This document shows positions 27,524 through 37,257 of a stretch of DNA of 41,543 nt, piece by piece. Every line of letters begins with the position of its first letter. Position 1 is the first letter of the stretch. The notes under the pieces are model-generated. The model saw only the letters and a list, made by a program, of their open reading frames with translations, was not told the origin of the DNA and ran no database searches. The position numbers and the translations under genes were made by a program. Source of the DNA: a virus; IMG/VR virus record IMGVR_UViG_3300032116_000471, positions 1 through 41,543 of that record. One strand, 5' to 3'.

Positions 27524-30500
27524 ATGGCTGAAAAAGGCATCGTTATACGCCTGTCTGTGGCCGATGGCGAAAAAGTAAAGAAAGCTCTCGAGGGGATTGG
27601 CAAGGAAGGGGAAGCTGCGCTTAGAAAAATCACGGCGGCGGGCAAAGAGCCAAGCGCAGGTTTAAAAGCACTTGGTGCCGCGAGCGATGAGCTGCACGGC
27701 AAAATGGGGCAGCTTGCTGGGCAAAGCGGCGCGCTGGGCAACGTGCTTTCGGCATTTGGCCCCGTTGGTGTGACCGTTGCGGCGGGTTTTGCGATCATCA
27801 CCGGCGCGGCAACGAAAGCGCTCACGGCGTTTGCGGAAGCGGAAAAATCGCAATTGCGCCTTGCTGGGGTTTTAAAGGCGACCGGCGGTGCGGCGGGTTT
27901 GACCGCGCAGCAGATCACCGCGTTTAATGACGCGCTCGAGCGCCAGACGTTTTTTACTAAAGAAAATTTAAATCAGGCTTCGGCGGCGCTCGCGACGTTT
28001 AAATCCGTTTCGGGCGACACATTCACCACCGCGATTTCGCTGGCGGCGGATCTAGCGGAAGTGTTTGGCGGGGATGTTTCAAGTTCCGCAACGCAGCTGG
28101 GCAAGGCGCTGGAAGACCCGATCAAAGGCATCACGGCGCTGACGCGCGTGGGCGTGACATTCACCGTCGCGCAAAAAGACCAGATTGAAGCGCTGGTTGA
28201 AAGCGGTGAGCTGCTTAAAGCGCAAGGCATTATTTTAGACACGCTCAAAGGGCAGGTTGGCGGCGCGGCGCAGGCGGTGGCAGGCGGCCTTGCCGGTGCG
28301 TGGGATAATTTAGGTGATTCGGTTGGCGACGCGTTTGAAGCGTTTGGCGAATGGCTCAATTCCGAAGGCGCATTCACTAATTTTATCAATAATATTGCGG
28401 GCGGCATTGACAGTCTTTCCGATAAACTGCTTGAGCTTGCAGGCAATTTACAAGCGTTAAAAGACGCGGATTTAATCAGCCAGATTGCCGATAAAACAGG
28501 GCAAATCAGAGAGCGCGAAAATCAAAATAAAGGATTTACCAATCCAAATGGGTTTGGGATTCGCGCCAATAACGACCAGATCGCGCAAATACGAAAAGAG
28601 CAGGCGGTGTTGCAAGCCGAGCTTGATCGCCGCGTGGCAGATTTTAAATCTGTTCAGGATAAACGAAAAGCCGCCGTTTCAAGCGCGACTAACGATAACG
28701 ACCCTGAAACGCCGAGTGGCCGCACGAAGTTAGCGGCGGCACGCAAGCAAGATAACGACGAGCTGGGCGAATATATTTCGAGCCTAGAAAAACAAAATCA
28801 GCTTTTGCAGGTCGATTCGCTGACGCGCAAAGAAATTGAGGCGGTGAGCAAAGCGCAAAATATCGCGCAGCGCGAAGGCATCAAGCTCACCGGCGAGCAG
28901 GAAGCCCGCATCAAGGCGGCGGTGGCGGCGCAGGAAAAATGGAATACTGAGCAGGAAAACGCCAAGCAGCGCGCCAAAGAAATGGAAGAGGCGAACAAAC
29001 TCGCTATGGCTCCGCTGGTGCGCGGCATTGAAAATGTGCAAGACGCGCTGGCCGACATGCTGGTGGAAGGCAAATTCAGCTTTGAATCACTCGGCAGCAT
29101 TGCCAAGCGCGTGGCGGCGGAAGCGGCGGCGGCGTGGATTATTCGCCCGCTGATTTCCCCGATTTTTGCAGGCATTGGTGGTGGTGGCGGATCGGCTGGT
29201 GGCGTAGCTGGCGCAGGCGGTGGAAGTTTCCTCGGAAGTATTTCGCCGAGTCAGATATTTTCCGCAGCGGGAGCGCTCGGCGGCGGTGGCTCGAATCTCG
29301 GAATGTTAGCAAATAACGCGGTGTTTGGCTTGACCGGAAATTATCAGGCTGCAAGCACCGCTTTTAATCTTGGGAGTAAATTTACACCAGGTGCAGGCCT
29401 TGCCGGACTCGGCGGTGGGTTGCTCGGTGGCGCAGTGTTTGGTAACTCAATAGGCAGCAGCATTGGTAGCACGGCGGGCGGCATCATCGGCACTGCGATA
29501 GCTGGTCCGCTTGGTTCTTTTGTGGGATCATTTCTCGGCAGCGGTGTTGGCTCGCTGTTTGGCGGCGGCAAGCCGTCGAGCAAATTGCAAACCGGCCTTG
29601 TCGATTTAAGCACCGGCGAAGTGGTCGGGCGCACGGGTTTAACTGGCAAGAAATTCAGTCAGGAAAACTATGATGCGGTGACCAGCTTAGCTGGAATTTC
29701 CGCGCAGGTTGCAAAAATACTTGGCGCGGATAACGCCGGAAAGCTCAATTTGCAGGTCGGTAACCGCGACGGGCTTTCGTATAATTTTGAAGGTGGCGCG
29801 CAAAAATCATTTAAAGATGCGGGCGAGTTATTAAAATCACTCACCACAGAGCTGAGCGCACTTGGCAACGCGAGCGCGACGGTAAAAACCGCGATTGAAA
29901 AAATTGATTTTAGCAAAACCGAGCAGGCGATTTCGGATTTGAATTTTGCTGCTGGCTTCGACAAGCTCGGGCAGGCACCGGCAAAGATTTCGCAGCTTGA
30001 AGCGGCGCTGAAGCAAACGGCGGACACGGCTGGAAGGCTTGGACTTTCGGTGGAAAAAGTGAACGCGGCGTTTGCGGCGCAGTTTAACCAGGCGGTGGGC
30101 GGCAGTATTTTGTCGATCACCAACCCGCGCGCGGCGGCGATCGCAGCGGAAGTGGATCGCTACCAGCAAGACCGCGTGGATGCGCTGGCGGTGCAAGGCG
30201 ATCTCGCGCAGGTCGAGTTGCTGCATAAATTGAAGTTGCTGCAAATTGAGCAGCAGACCGCGCCGGTTGCCAGTGAAAACCTCACCCGCTTGCAATCGCA
30301 GCGCGAGGAAATGGCCAAGCTGGTCGATAACTGGGCGGGGCTGTCCAAGCAGCTCGAGCAAACCTACAACGGACTTCGCTTTGGCGAGCTTTCACCGCTT
30401 TCGCCGGAGCTGCAATATCGCGAGGCGCAGGCCAAAGTACGCGATTTAATCGGGCGCGGGCAGCTGGGCGATATTGGCGCGGCGACCGAGCTTAATAGTT

Positions 30501-31267
30501 TTGGCTCGCAGTTTTTGTCGCTGTCCAAAGCGTTTAACGCGACGGGGAATAATCAAGCCTACGCGCAGGATTTTGACCTGCTCGATTCGGGCTTGAAGGC
30601 GGTGAAGGGTACCGCCGATCGGCAGTTAAGTTTGCAGCAGCAGTTGCTGACGGCTGCGGATCGTGAAATTGCAGTGCTGCAAGGCGGGTTTTCCGGTTTG
30701 TCCGATCAGATCGGCAAGCTGATCAACGTGAAGCCGTCGGCATCGACTGCGGGCATTCCTGAACAATATGCGGGCGGTGCGTTTTCGGCGAACAATCCGA
30801 ATGAAATCGTCATTCGCAATTTGGATAAAATTCGTGCGGCGGGGCTGTATGATTCAACCGAAGCGTTGCTCGCATCGCTGACGCCTGGCGTGGTGCCTGG
30901 CGGCGGTCGGCGCTCAGCGTTTTTTGAAACCAACACGTTTGCTTCGCTGCAGGCATCCATGTTGCTTAAAAACGCGGGGATTCCAGGCTTTGCAAATGGC
31001 GGTATTACGCCGGTGAATAGTCCGTTTTTAGTCGGTGAGCGCGGCCCTGAAATTATGCAGCTTGGGCAGCCGTCCACCGTGACGCCGCTGGCGGTGAACG
31101 ATAACCGTTCGCTTGAGCGCGAAGTGCGCGGCTTGCGTTCGGACATTCAAGAGTTGATCCGCGTGCAAATAGCATCGGGTGATCAGCAGATCAGCCTGCA
31201 AAGAAACTTAGCTGGTTCATTTGCAAGTATCGCGCAGCGTTCACAAGTGTTGGCGGCGCGCGCATGA
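27524..31267 (+). CDS. Tail tape measure protein (1247 aa)
   Basis: The longest gene. The N-terminal region has KVKKALEGIGKEGEAALRKI, followed by hydrophobic and coiled-coil helices (residues 60-320). A Gly-rich stretch with membrane-like segments lies at about 545-690 (FAGIGGGGGSAGG, GGGLLGGAVFGNSIGSSIGS), and long helices follow to the end. This is the tape measure architecture: it sets tail length and may cross the inner membrane during DNA entry. At lambda's ratio of length to residues, a tail somewhat longer than lambda's is expected. FANGGITPVNSPFLVGERGP near the C-terminus is a conserved tape-measure motif. The stop overlaps the next ATG. Confidence 0.93.
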   Translation: MAEKGIVIRLSVADGEKVKKALEGIGKEGEAALRKITAAGKEPSAGLKALGAASDELHGKMGQLAGQSGALGNVLSAFGPVGVTVAAGFAIITGAATKALTAFAEAEKSQLRLAGVLKATGGAAGLTAQQITAFNDALERQTFFTKENLNQASAALATFKSVSGDTFTTAISLAADLAEVFGGDVSSSATQLGKALEDPIKGITALTRVGVTFTVAQKDQIEALVESGELLKAQGIILDTLKGQVGGAAQAVAGGLAGAWDNLGDSVGDAFEAFGEWLNSEGAFTNFINNIAGGIDSLSDKLLELAGNLQALKDADLISQIADKTGQIRERENQNKGFTNPNGFGIRANNDQIAQIRKEQAVLQAELDRRVADFKSVQDKRKAAVSSATNDNDPETPSGRTKLAAARKQDNDELGEYISSLEKQNQLLQVDSLTRKEIEAVSKAQNIAQREGIKLTGEQEARIKAAVAAQEKWNTEQENAKQRAKEMEEANKLAMAPLVRGIENVQDALADMLVEGKFSFESLGSIAKRVAAEAAAAWIIRPLISPIFAGIGGGGGSAGGVAGAGGGSFLGSISPSQIFSAAGALGGGGSNLGMLANNAVFGLTGNYQAASTAFNLGSKFTPGAGLAGLGGGLLGGAVFGNSIGSSIGSTAGGIIGTAIAGPLGSFVGSFLGSGVGSLFGGGKPSSKLQTGLVDLSTGEVVGRTGLTGKKFSQENYDAVTSLAGISAQVAKILGADNAGKLNLQVGNRDGLSYNFEGGAQKSFKDAGELLKSLTTELSALGNASATVKTAIEKIDFSKTEQAISDLNFAAGFDKLGQAPAKISQLEAALKQTADTAGRLGLSVEKVNAAFAAQFNQAVGGSILSITNPRAAAIAAEVDRYQQDRVDALAVQGDLAQVELLHKLKLLQIEQQTAPVASENLTRLQSQREEMAKLVDNWAGLSKQLEQTYNGLRFGELSPLSPELQYREAQAKVRDLIGRGQLGDIGAATELNSFGSQFLSLSKAFNATGNNQAYAQDFDLLDSGLKAVKGTADRQLSLQQQLLTAADREIAVLQGGFSGLSDQIGKLINVKPSASTAGIPEQYAGGAFSANNPNEIVIRNLDKIRAAGLYDSTEALLASLTPGVVPGGGRRSAFFETNTFASLQASMLLKNAGIPGFANGGITPVNSPFLVGERGPEIMQLGQPSTVTPLAVNDNRSLEREVRGLRSDIQELIRVQIASGDQQISLQRNLAGSFASIAQRSQVLAARA

Positions 31268-32826
31268 ATATTTTGCTGATTGAAATTACGGTCGCAATCG
31301 ACGCGCTGGGCACGCTGGATGTGGTGCGCCTGAGTACGGGGCGTGGATATAATCACGTCACCGCGCCTGGGCATTACGAAGGCGCAGCGGGCGGCGTGGC
31401 GTGGTTTGAGCAAAGCATTGTCGATGATAACGGCGCGATTTTAACCGGTAACACCAACGCGGGAAACTTTAGTTTCCCGAACACCGGCAAGTTTGATTAT
31501 CTCGCGAATGTGGGTTTCGGGTTTAATTGCCGGTTGCTGATCGGCGATGAATTTTCGCCGTACAACGATTTTGAAGAAGTTTTTTTCGGCATCGCTGAAG
31601 GCATTGAATTTCCGTCTAACACCGAAGCGCAGGTGAAATTGCGCGGGGCGGAATATGAATTAAACAAACCGATGCTGACCGCGACCTTTGCGGGCACCAA
31701 TGACGGCTCTACGATTTATACGGAAGGCACGGCAACCGATATTAAAGGAAGGCTCAAACCCCGCCTTTCGGGGTATCAGTTCAATTTATCTCCGGTGGCG
31801 GTGAATGGCTCGCTTTCAATTTTCGGCTACAGCTGGAAAAAAGACGGCAGTTTTGCACCGGCATCGTTTGTCGGTGATTTTCGTGACGCCGGAACGATCG
31901 TTCCAGCGGACGCACCGGTTGCCGATTTAGCTGCGCTGATTGCCGCAACCCCTGCGGCGGGACGTGTGGTGCACTGCCCGACGCTTTCGCTTTTAAAAAC
32001 TGGCTCCAAACCGCTTTCAGCCACGCTGGATGCGGCTACGCCTGAGCAGTTTTTGCGCGATGTTATTCCGGCAAGGCTCCGTGAAGCGGGCGTGCCGGAT
32101 TCGCGCATCGGTTTTGCGTCGCTAACCGCGCTAGGCGCGCTGGGCGATTATGTGGTGGGCGAGCATGTGCAAAACGATGTGAGTTATTTGCAGCATATTC
32201 AAACGCTGCTTAAATCGATCAACGCAACATTGCTTCCCGATGCAAACAACGTGTTTCAGGCGGTGCGAATTTCATCGCCTGAGGCTGAGCCGCTGCTCAC
32301 GCTTAAACGCCTGGATGGAACCAAGTCGGGCGGCGACGGGGTGTGTGACATGATTTCTTGCGCGCGCATCACACCGACCGATCGCACGCGCGGGATGCCG
32401 ACCAGTAAAGTGACATTAAAATACGCACAAAATGCGACGATTCAGCAAGGCGCGTCAATCGCCGGAAGCGTGGATCCGGATAAACGCGAACGTTACGGGA
32501 AAGATTTTCTCCAGCTTTCCAAAGATCGCGCCGGTGTGCTTACGCAGTTTCCGTTGGCACAACAAATCGAAATCGAAAGTCGTTTGCGCGACGAAGCCGC
32601 AGCGCAGGTGATGCTCGGTTTTTATGACAATTATTACGGCACTGTTTCGCAGTTTTTGCAGACCACCGCAAAAGTGGCGCCTGCCCAGGCAAGGCTTTGG
32701 TTAGCGGGCAGCACGATTCGCATCGAAGATTCGCGTTTTGGAAATGCCTCTGGCCGTAATTATGTGACGCTTTCGAAACAATACAACCCGCTGGCAGGCG
32801 TACTGCTCGCGACACTTAGGGGATAA
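31264..32826 (+). CDS. Tail tip/baseplate-like protein (520 aa)
   Basis: A beta-rich protein placed directly after the tape measure, where distal tail and hub proteins are encoded. It has FEEVFFGIAEGIEFPSNTEA, FGYSWKKDGSF and LRDEAAAQVMLGFYDNYYGT. No NlpC/P60 or peptidase motif is visible. I do not recognise the family with certainty; position and size suggest a tail-tip component similar in role to lambda gpM/gpL or gpJ parts. It starts in an ATGA overlap with the tape measure. Confidence 0.65.
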   Translation: MNILLIEITVAIDALGTLDVVRLSTGRGYNHVTAPGHYEGAAGGVAWFEQSIVDDNGAILTGNTNAGNFSFPNTGKFDYLANVGFGFNCRLLIGDEFSPYNDFEEVFFGIAEGIEFPSNTEAQVKLRGAEYELNKPMLTATFAGTNDGSTIYTEGTATDIKGRLKPRLSGYQFNLSPVAVNGSLSIFGYSWKKDGSFAPASFVGDFRDAGTIVPADAPVADLAALIAATPAAGRVVHCPTLSLLKTGSKPLSATLDAATPEQFLRDVIPARLREAGVPDSRIGFASLTALGALGDYVVGEHVQNDVSYLQHIQTLLKSINATLLPDANNVFQAVRISSPEAEPLLTLKRLDGTKSGGDGVCDMISCARITPTDRTRGMPTSKVTLKYAQNATIQQGASIAGSVDPDKRERYGKDFLQLSKDRAGVLTQFPLAQQIEIESRLRDEAAAQVMLGFYDNYYGTVSQFLQTTAKVAPAQARLWLAGSTIRIEDSRFGNASGRNYVTLSKQYNPLAGVLLATLRG

Positions 32827-32827
32827 G

Positions 32828-33685
32828 ATGGGGAATATTATTCTAGGGGTGCGCGATGTCACCCGCTACTGCACGTTCGACAGCAATGTTGGCAACTGGA
32901 ATGCGGGGTGGCCGATTGCTAATGCAAGCCAGCTACCGTTATCGAAAGTCGCGCGCAGCATTGAACCTAGCTACGTATCCACCAAAATCGGCTGGACATG
33001 CACAACCGATCAGCAGGCGGGGCTTTTTGGATTTATACGCCACAACGCGCCAAACGCACTCATTCGGTTTTATTTGTTTGCCGATGATGAATATGACGTG
33101 CTGGTGAAGGATTCAAACTGGATGGCCATGTCGCCGCCAGTGTATGAAGTGTATGACGATCAGTTCGCGCGCGACGGCTTTTTTGCCGGAACCTATTCGC
33201 CCGATCAGCTTCAAAATAAAGTGCTTCACCGTTTGTGGTGGGCAGGCGAAAACGTGGTGCACAAATCAGGATTATGCATCATCCATGATCCGGACAATGC
33301 CGACGGCTATGTGGAAGTGGGCTTGCTCAAAATTGAATACGGCATGCAGTTTGCCCATAATTTCCGCTACGGCGCGCAGCGCGGCTATCGCAACCGCGAT
33401 GAGAAAATCGAAGCAAAAGGCGGCGCGGTTTATACCGAACGCAACACCGGCAAGCGAATTTTTAAAGGCGAGATTCCGTTTTTGACGGAAAGCCAAGCCG
33501 AAATTTTAGACGAAATGAAAGAAAATTACGGATCGACCGATCCGTTCTTATTCATGGAAAACCCTGAAGACGCCCGCCGCACGCGCGCGTTTTTAGCACG
33601 GTTTTCCGATACCGAGCCGCATTCGCTTGCAGCGTATGCCCGCAACACCTGTCCTATCAGCCTTGAAGAGGTAATCGAATCATGA
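32828..33685 (+). CDS. Minor tail protein (285 aa)
   Basis: Begins MGNIILGVRDVTRYCTFD and contains GWPIANASQLPLSKVARSIE, HNAPNALIRFYLFADDEYD and the C-terminal ILDEMKENYGSTDPFLFMEN. The central part looks like a jelly-roll carbohydrate- or tail-binding module. Co-occurrence with the hub-like gene just upstream suggests a tail-tip role. Not assigned to a named family. The stop overlaps the next ATG by four bases. Confidence 0.65.
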   Translation: MGNIILGVRDVTRYCTFDSNVGNWNAGWPIANASQLPLSKVARSIEPSYVSTKIGWTCTTDQQAGLFGFIRHNAPNALIRFYLFADDEYDVLVKDSNWMAMSPPVYEVYDDQFARDGFFAGTYSPDQLQNKVLHRLWWAGENVVHKSGLCIIHDPDNADGYVEVGLLKIEYGMQFAHNFRYGAQRGYRNRDEKIEAKGGAVYTERNTGKRIFKGEIPFLTESQAEILDEMKENYGSTDPFLFMENPEDARRTRAFLARFSDTEPHSLAAYARNTCPISLEEVIES

Positions 33686-34593
33686 CCGAAATTTTAATTG
33701 AAGGCGTGGATGTTTCATTCGACGCCATGACGACCGGCGACGGCCACAAAAAAGTGGTGCCGGTGCTGGGAAGTTATCCATCCGAACGTTTGTGGGATCG
33801 CGTGATGCGATTCATTTCCGGCACGGCAGCGATGCTCACCAACATTATCGGCACCTCGACCTGCTCGGCGAATTCGACGTCATCGGTCGCGATCGGCACG
33901 GGTTCGAACCGCACATTTGATGTGGGCACCGGCAAGGCTTTCATGCCAACTCAGATTTTAAACACGGTCAAAACATCCGATCCAAGCAACTTCAGAATGC
34001 TGGTTTCGGTGGTGAGTTATTCCGGCTCGACGCTGATTGTTTCACCGATTTCCGCAATCGGCTCGGGCACGCACACTGATTGGTCTATTTTCCCGCAGCA
34101 AGGCGACGTTTCAGGCATTGCCAGCTCCACTGCCAGCGGTTTGATTAAATGGCTTAACACCAGCGGTAAAGCACTGGCGGCGGTCGCGGGCTGGTCGTTT
34201 GATGGCTCGGACAATCTGCAAGGCAGCGGCAAAGAAATTAAAGACGTGCTGCAAGTGAATGTGCGCGACAAAAAGCAGGACGTGACGGCAGCGGATATTT
34301 TAGCGATCGATTGGTCGCTGGGCAGCGTGATCAACCTCACACACGGGGTGAATATCACGGCGTTGTCTTTTACCAATATTCCGTCCACGGGCGCTGCTTT
34401 TTTAGAAATTTATCGCAAGAAAGATGCCTCGGTCACGACTCGCACGATTGCTTGGCCTGCAGGGTTGAAGTGGGAAGGCTCCGCGCCACCTGCGCTCACG
34501 CAAACTACAGGCGCGGTCGATCGCATCATCCTTCGCACCTTCGATGGCGGCACGACGATTTACGGTTCATCCGGCGGCAGCAACTTCGGATAA
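33682..34593 (+). CDS. Putative tail fiber/tip protein (303 aa)
   Basis: A Ser/Thr/Gly-rich beta protein. The N-terminus (VVPVLGSYPSERLWDRVMRF) may attach to the tail; the middle has repeated small-residue strands (TSSVAIGTGSNRTFDVGTGK), and the C-terminus (AVDRIILRTFDGGTTIYGSS) matches ends of phage receptor-binding domains that I have seen as IILxTxDGGTTxYA. ATGA overlap with the upstream gene. Likely part of the adhesion device. Confidence 0.65.
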   Translation: MTEILIEGVDVSFDAMTTGDGHKKVVPVLGSYPSERLWDRVMRFISGTAAMLTNIIGTSTCSANSTSSVAIGTGSNRTFDVGTGKAFMPTQILNTVKTSDPSNFRMLVSVVSYSGSTLIVSPISAIGSGTHTDWSIFPQQGDVSGIASSTASGLIKWLNTSGKALAAVAGWSFDGSDNLQGSGKEIKDVLQVNVRDKKQDVTAADILAIDWSLGSVINLTHGVNITALSFTNIPSTGAAFLEIYRKKDASVTTRTIAWPAGLKWEGSAPPALTQTTGAVDRIILRTFDGGTTIYGSSGGSNFG

Positions 34594-34597
34594 AAAC

Positions 34598-35530
34598 ATG
34601 ATTTCAGCTTTGCTTTCATCCGCAAAACCAAAGGTCGCATCGCTGCAACTTTATCAAGGCAGCGGCGCGGATCAAACCATCGTCACGCCGTTCACGCCGG
34701 ATATGGCGATTATTAAAGACACGTATAATTCTAATCCAGCCGTGATTTTTGATAAAGCCAGCGGCGTCGAACAGCCACTTCGGGTTGTAACGGGCTACAC
34801 GCCAACGCAAGTGATCGGAAGTGGAAAAAGTTTTTCCCCATTTACGATTGGACCGAATGCGGAAATCAACACGAATAACGGCTTTATCAATTACGCCGCG
34901 TTATTTTTAAAAGAGTCGCCAGGCTTTTTCGACATTATCGAGAATTATCTGGGTGATGGTACCACCCGCCAGCTAATTCATAATCTGGGCGTTGTGCCAG
35001 AAATGATTATAACAAAAGCCAATACGTCGTCAGAAGATTTCGCGGTGTATCACAAAAATCTTACCGCAGGCAATTCGCTGCGGTTGAATAAAAGTGACGC
35101 GCAGGCGTCTTTTGCAAATGAGTTTGTGTCGCTCAGCTCGACCGATATTTTTGTGGGAACCGGTGCAAATGTGAACCGCAGCGGTTTTAGGTTTAATGCG
35201 TATCTTTTTGCATCCAAGCCTGGCGTGAGCTGGTTTGGTAGTTACACCGGCAACGGTTCTGCGACCGGTCCCGTGATTGACAATTTGTCATTTTATCCGC
35301 GCACGCTGTGGATCAAGCGAATCGATGTGGCGGCAAACTGGCACTGGTATTCGCGCGCACGAAACAGCGGCGGCGGTTCGCCGGAATATTACTACCTCCG
35401 CACAAACGTGGCTGCGCCTGAAGCATCAGGTGTTTCGGTCAATTTTTTAAACGCAGGATTCCAGCCAAAGTCGGCCAACGCTGCGGTGAACGCTTCGGGC
35501 GGCACCTACATCGTGATGGCGCTGGCTTAA
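34598..35530 (+). CDS. Tail fiber protein with DUF7483-like repeats (310 aa)
   Basis: Two similar modules are visible. The first has GFFDIIENYLGDGTTRQLIH and NLGVVPEMIITK; the second has VSWFGSYTGNGSATGP and FYPRTLWIKRIDV. The C-terminus is NASGGTYIVMALA. The YxGNGxxxxxIxHNLGVxPxMIIxK pattern is the DUF7483-type domain of phage fibers. The start at 34598 is the first ATG after the preceding stop; an upstream ATG lies inside that gene. No clear ribosome binding site, so coupling is likely. Confidence 0.78.
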   Translation: MISALLSSAKPKVASLQLYQGSGADQTIVTPFTPDMAIIKDTYNSNPAVIFDKASGVEQPLRVVTGYTPTQVIGSGKSFSPFTIGPNAEINTNNGFINYAALFLKESPGFFDIIENYLGDGTTRQLIHNLGVVPEMIITKANTSSEDFAVYHKNLTAGNSLRLNKSDAQASFANEFVSLSSTDIFVGTGANVNRSGFRFNAYLFASKPGVSWFGSYTGNGSATGPVIDNLSFYPRTLWIKRIDVAANWHWYSRARNSGGGSPEYYYLRTNVAAPEASGVSVNFLNAGFQPKSANAAVNASGGTYIVMALA

Positions 35531-35547
35531 TTTTAAAGGAGAAAAAC

Positions 35548-35907
35548 ATGACAATCAAAGATGACATCAAAACCGCGCACACCGCGCCTGACGCTTACGT
35601 TGGCGGTGCAGAAAATACCGCTATTCAAGCGCTACGTCTTGAGCTTTTTGGCTTGATTGATGATGCGGTGAAGAATGCGGATAATGGGTTATGCCACCAG
35701 CTTTTGGTGTTTGGTAATCAGGTGGGTGATTATGCAAGACGTGGGCGCTCACAAGCGGAGGCCGCGAATAATCTCGCTAACCCAGTGCTTTCTGAAGCGC
35801 GCAGCGTGATGGAATCCGCAAAAACGCTGCTCAGTAAAGAAGGCGCAATCACCACCGAAGAAAAAGAAGCCTTGCTCAAAGAGATTGAAACCAAGCTGGG
35901 GGCATAA
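35548..35907 (+). CDS. Hypothetical helical protein in fiber block (119 aa)
   Basis: A mostly helical, soluble protein (TAIQALRLELFGLIDDAVKN, LSEARSVMESAKTLLSKEGA). AAAGGAG precedes the ATG. Its place between fiber genes suggests a fiber chaperone or small structural protein, but no family is recognised. Confidence 0.65.
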   Translation: MTIKDDIKTAHTAPDAYVGGAENTAIQALRLELFGLIDDAVKNADNGLCHQLLVFGNQVGDYARRGRSQAEAANNLANPVLSEARSVMESAKTLLSKEGAITTEEKEALLKEIETKLGA

Positions 35908-35910
35908 GCC

Positions 35911-36501
35911 ATGGCTGATAATTTTCAGATTAAGGACGCAGCGGCTGCAAACCAAACGGTTCGCACGGTTGATATAGGCTCGAATACTCATATTCCGCTT
36001 GCGGCATCGGATGCGCTGCCTTTAACATCGGCAACCCTCACGCGTCCAGCGGATGTGGTGCCTTATGCTTCCGGTGATGCAATGACAAACAGCACTACTG
36101 TGCCGGTTGCGCTTACCTTTGCAAATATTGCAAACAGAAATGGCGGTTCATTTGCCATATTTACGGCACATCTTGTCAGCTCGAACCAAGCTGGAACGGG
36201 GCCATTTATATTAGACCTTTACAACGGCGCTTCCGCACCGACGGCTACTAATGACAACGCAGCGTATAATCCTTCGGATGCAGACAGAAACAACTGTATT
36301 GGAACAATTATTTTTCCCGCTGCAAACGTAAATGCTGGCAGCAGCAATAAGGTTATTATTGGTGCCACACCGCCGATAATTATGTCGCGCTGCGATGCAA
36401 GTACGACCAGTATTTTTGGGCTTTTAAAAGCCGGTGCGGCTTATACCCCGATCAGCGCAGAAACATTTAAGATATTCCTTGCAGGGGTGAGAGATAATTA
36501 A
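35911..36501 (+). CDS. Putative tail fiber protein (196 aa)
   Basis: A beta-rich protein: IPLAASDALPLTSATLTRPA at the N-terminus, then VALTFANIANRNGGSFAIFT, and ISAETFKIFLAGVRDN at the end. The Thr/Ala/Asn-rich composition is like other fiber-block genes here. Starts three bases after the helical gene. Function by position only. Confidence 0.6.
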   Translation: MADNFQIKDAAAANQTVRTVDIGSNTHIPLAASDALPLTSATLTRPADVVPYASGDAMTNSTTVPVALTFANIANRNGGSFAIFTAHLVSSNQAGTGPFILDLYNGASAPTATNDNAAYNPSDADRNNCIGTIIFPAANVNAGSSNKVIIGATPPIIMSRCDASTTSIFGLLKAGAAYTPISAETFKIFLAGVRDN

Positions 36502-36503
36502 CC

Positions 36504-37256
36504 ATGGCAAATCGCTTTGGCGCGGCAGCAGCTATTCCGTGGATGAGAATACCGCAAGCAAGCGGCGGTCATTATGGCATGCCAGACCCGAGGGTTGTAT
36601 CGGGCGTAACGCTTTGGATGGATGCAGCAGATTCTAGCACGATTACGCAATCGGCCAATGAAGTGTCACAGTGGAATAGCAAAGTCGGTGGCAGAAATTT
36701 TTCGCAAGCAGGCGCGGGTTTAAAACCACTTACAAACACCGTCACAAAAAACGGCTTGAACGTATTAGATTTTGACGGCGTGAATGATGTGATGAATTGC
36801 TCGGTCACAAATGCAACGCTTTATACCGCTGCCGCACTCACCGTATTTTTGGTGGCAAATGCTGATACAGTGGATGCAACCTATCGCGGGTTTTATGGTG
36901 ATGATAGTGCTTTGGTTATTGATGCACAATCCACTGACAGAATTAGGGTGGGTCATGCCGATGCTGGCGGGTTTGATGTTTTATCGGGCATACCCATTAC
37001 GGCAGGAACATGGTTTATCTTACGCGCAAGACATGACGGTGGCAATATTAGACGCGCAATAAACGCTGCCGCCTACACTTCACTTGCTTCTGCAAACACT
37101 GCGTTATTAACTACAACCTCAAGGGTGGGGCAGGCAAACTCGGCAGGATATTTAGACGGCCAGATCGCCGAGCTTATTGTGACAAACAATTTGCTTTCCA
37201 CCGCCGATGAAGAAGGCTTGCTGTATTACTTAAACCAGAAATGGGCGATTTACTGA
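36504..37256 (+). CDS. LamG/concanavalin-like receptor-binding protein (250 aa)
   Basis: After a short N-terminus, GVTLWMDAADSSTITQSANE and VSQWNSK begin a typical concanavalin/LamG domain (LWLDA.D..T...G.V..W.DKS). NVLDFDGVNDVM, FLVANADTV and DGQIAELIVTNNLLSTADEE complete the pattern, ending in YLNQKWAIY. Such domains bind host surface glycans. It starts three bases after the previous gene and ends one base before the repeat fiber. Confidence 0.8.
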   Translation: MANRFGAAAAIPWMRIPQASGGHYGMPDPRVVSGVTLWMDAADSSTITQSANEVSQWNSKVGGRNFSQAGAGLKPLTNTVTKNGLNVLDFDGVNDVMNCSVTNATLYTAAALTVFLVANADTVDATYRGFYGDDSALVIDAQSTDRIRVGHADAGGFDVLSGIPITAGTWFILRARHDGGNIRRAINAAAYTSLASANTALLTTTSRVGQANSAGYLDGQIAELIVTNNLLSTADEEGLLYYLNQKWAIY

Positions 37257-37257
37257 T

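Noticed and set aside
29344-30361. Several minus-strand frames of 100-174 residues under the tape measure.
   Set aside because: Pro/Ser/Ala-rich shadows of the Ala/Gly/Gln codon pattern of the tape measure.
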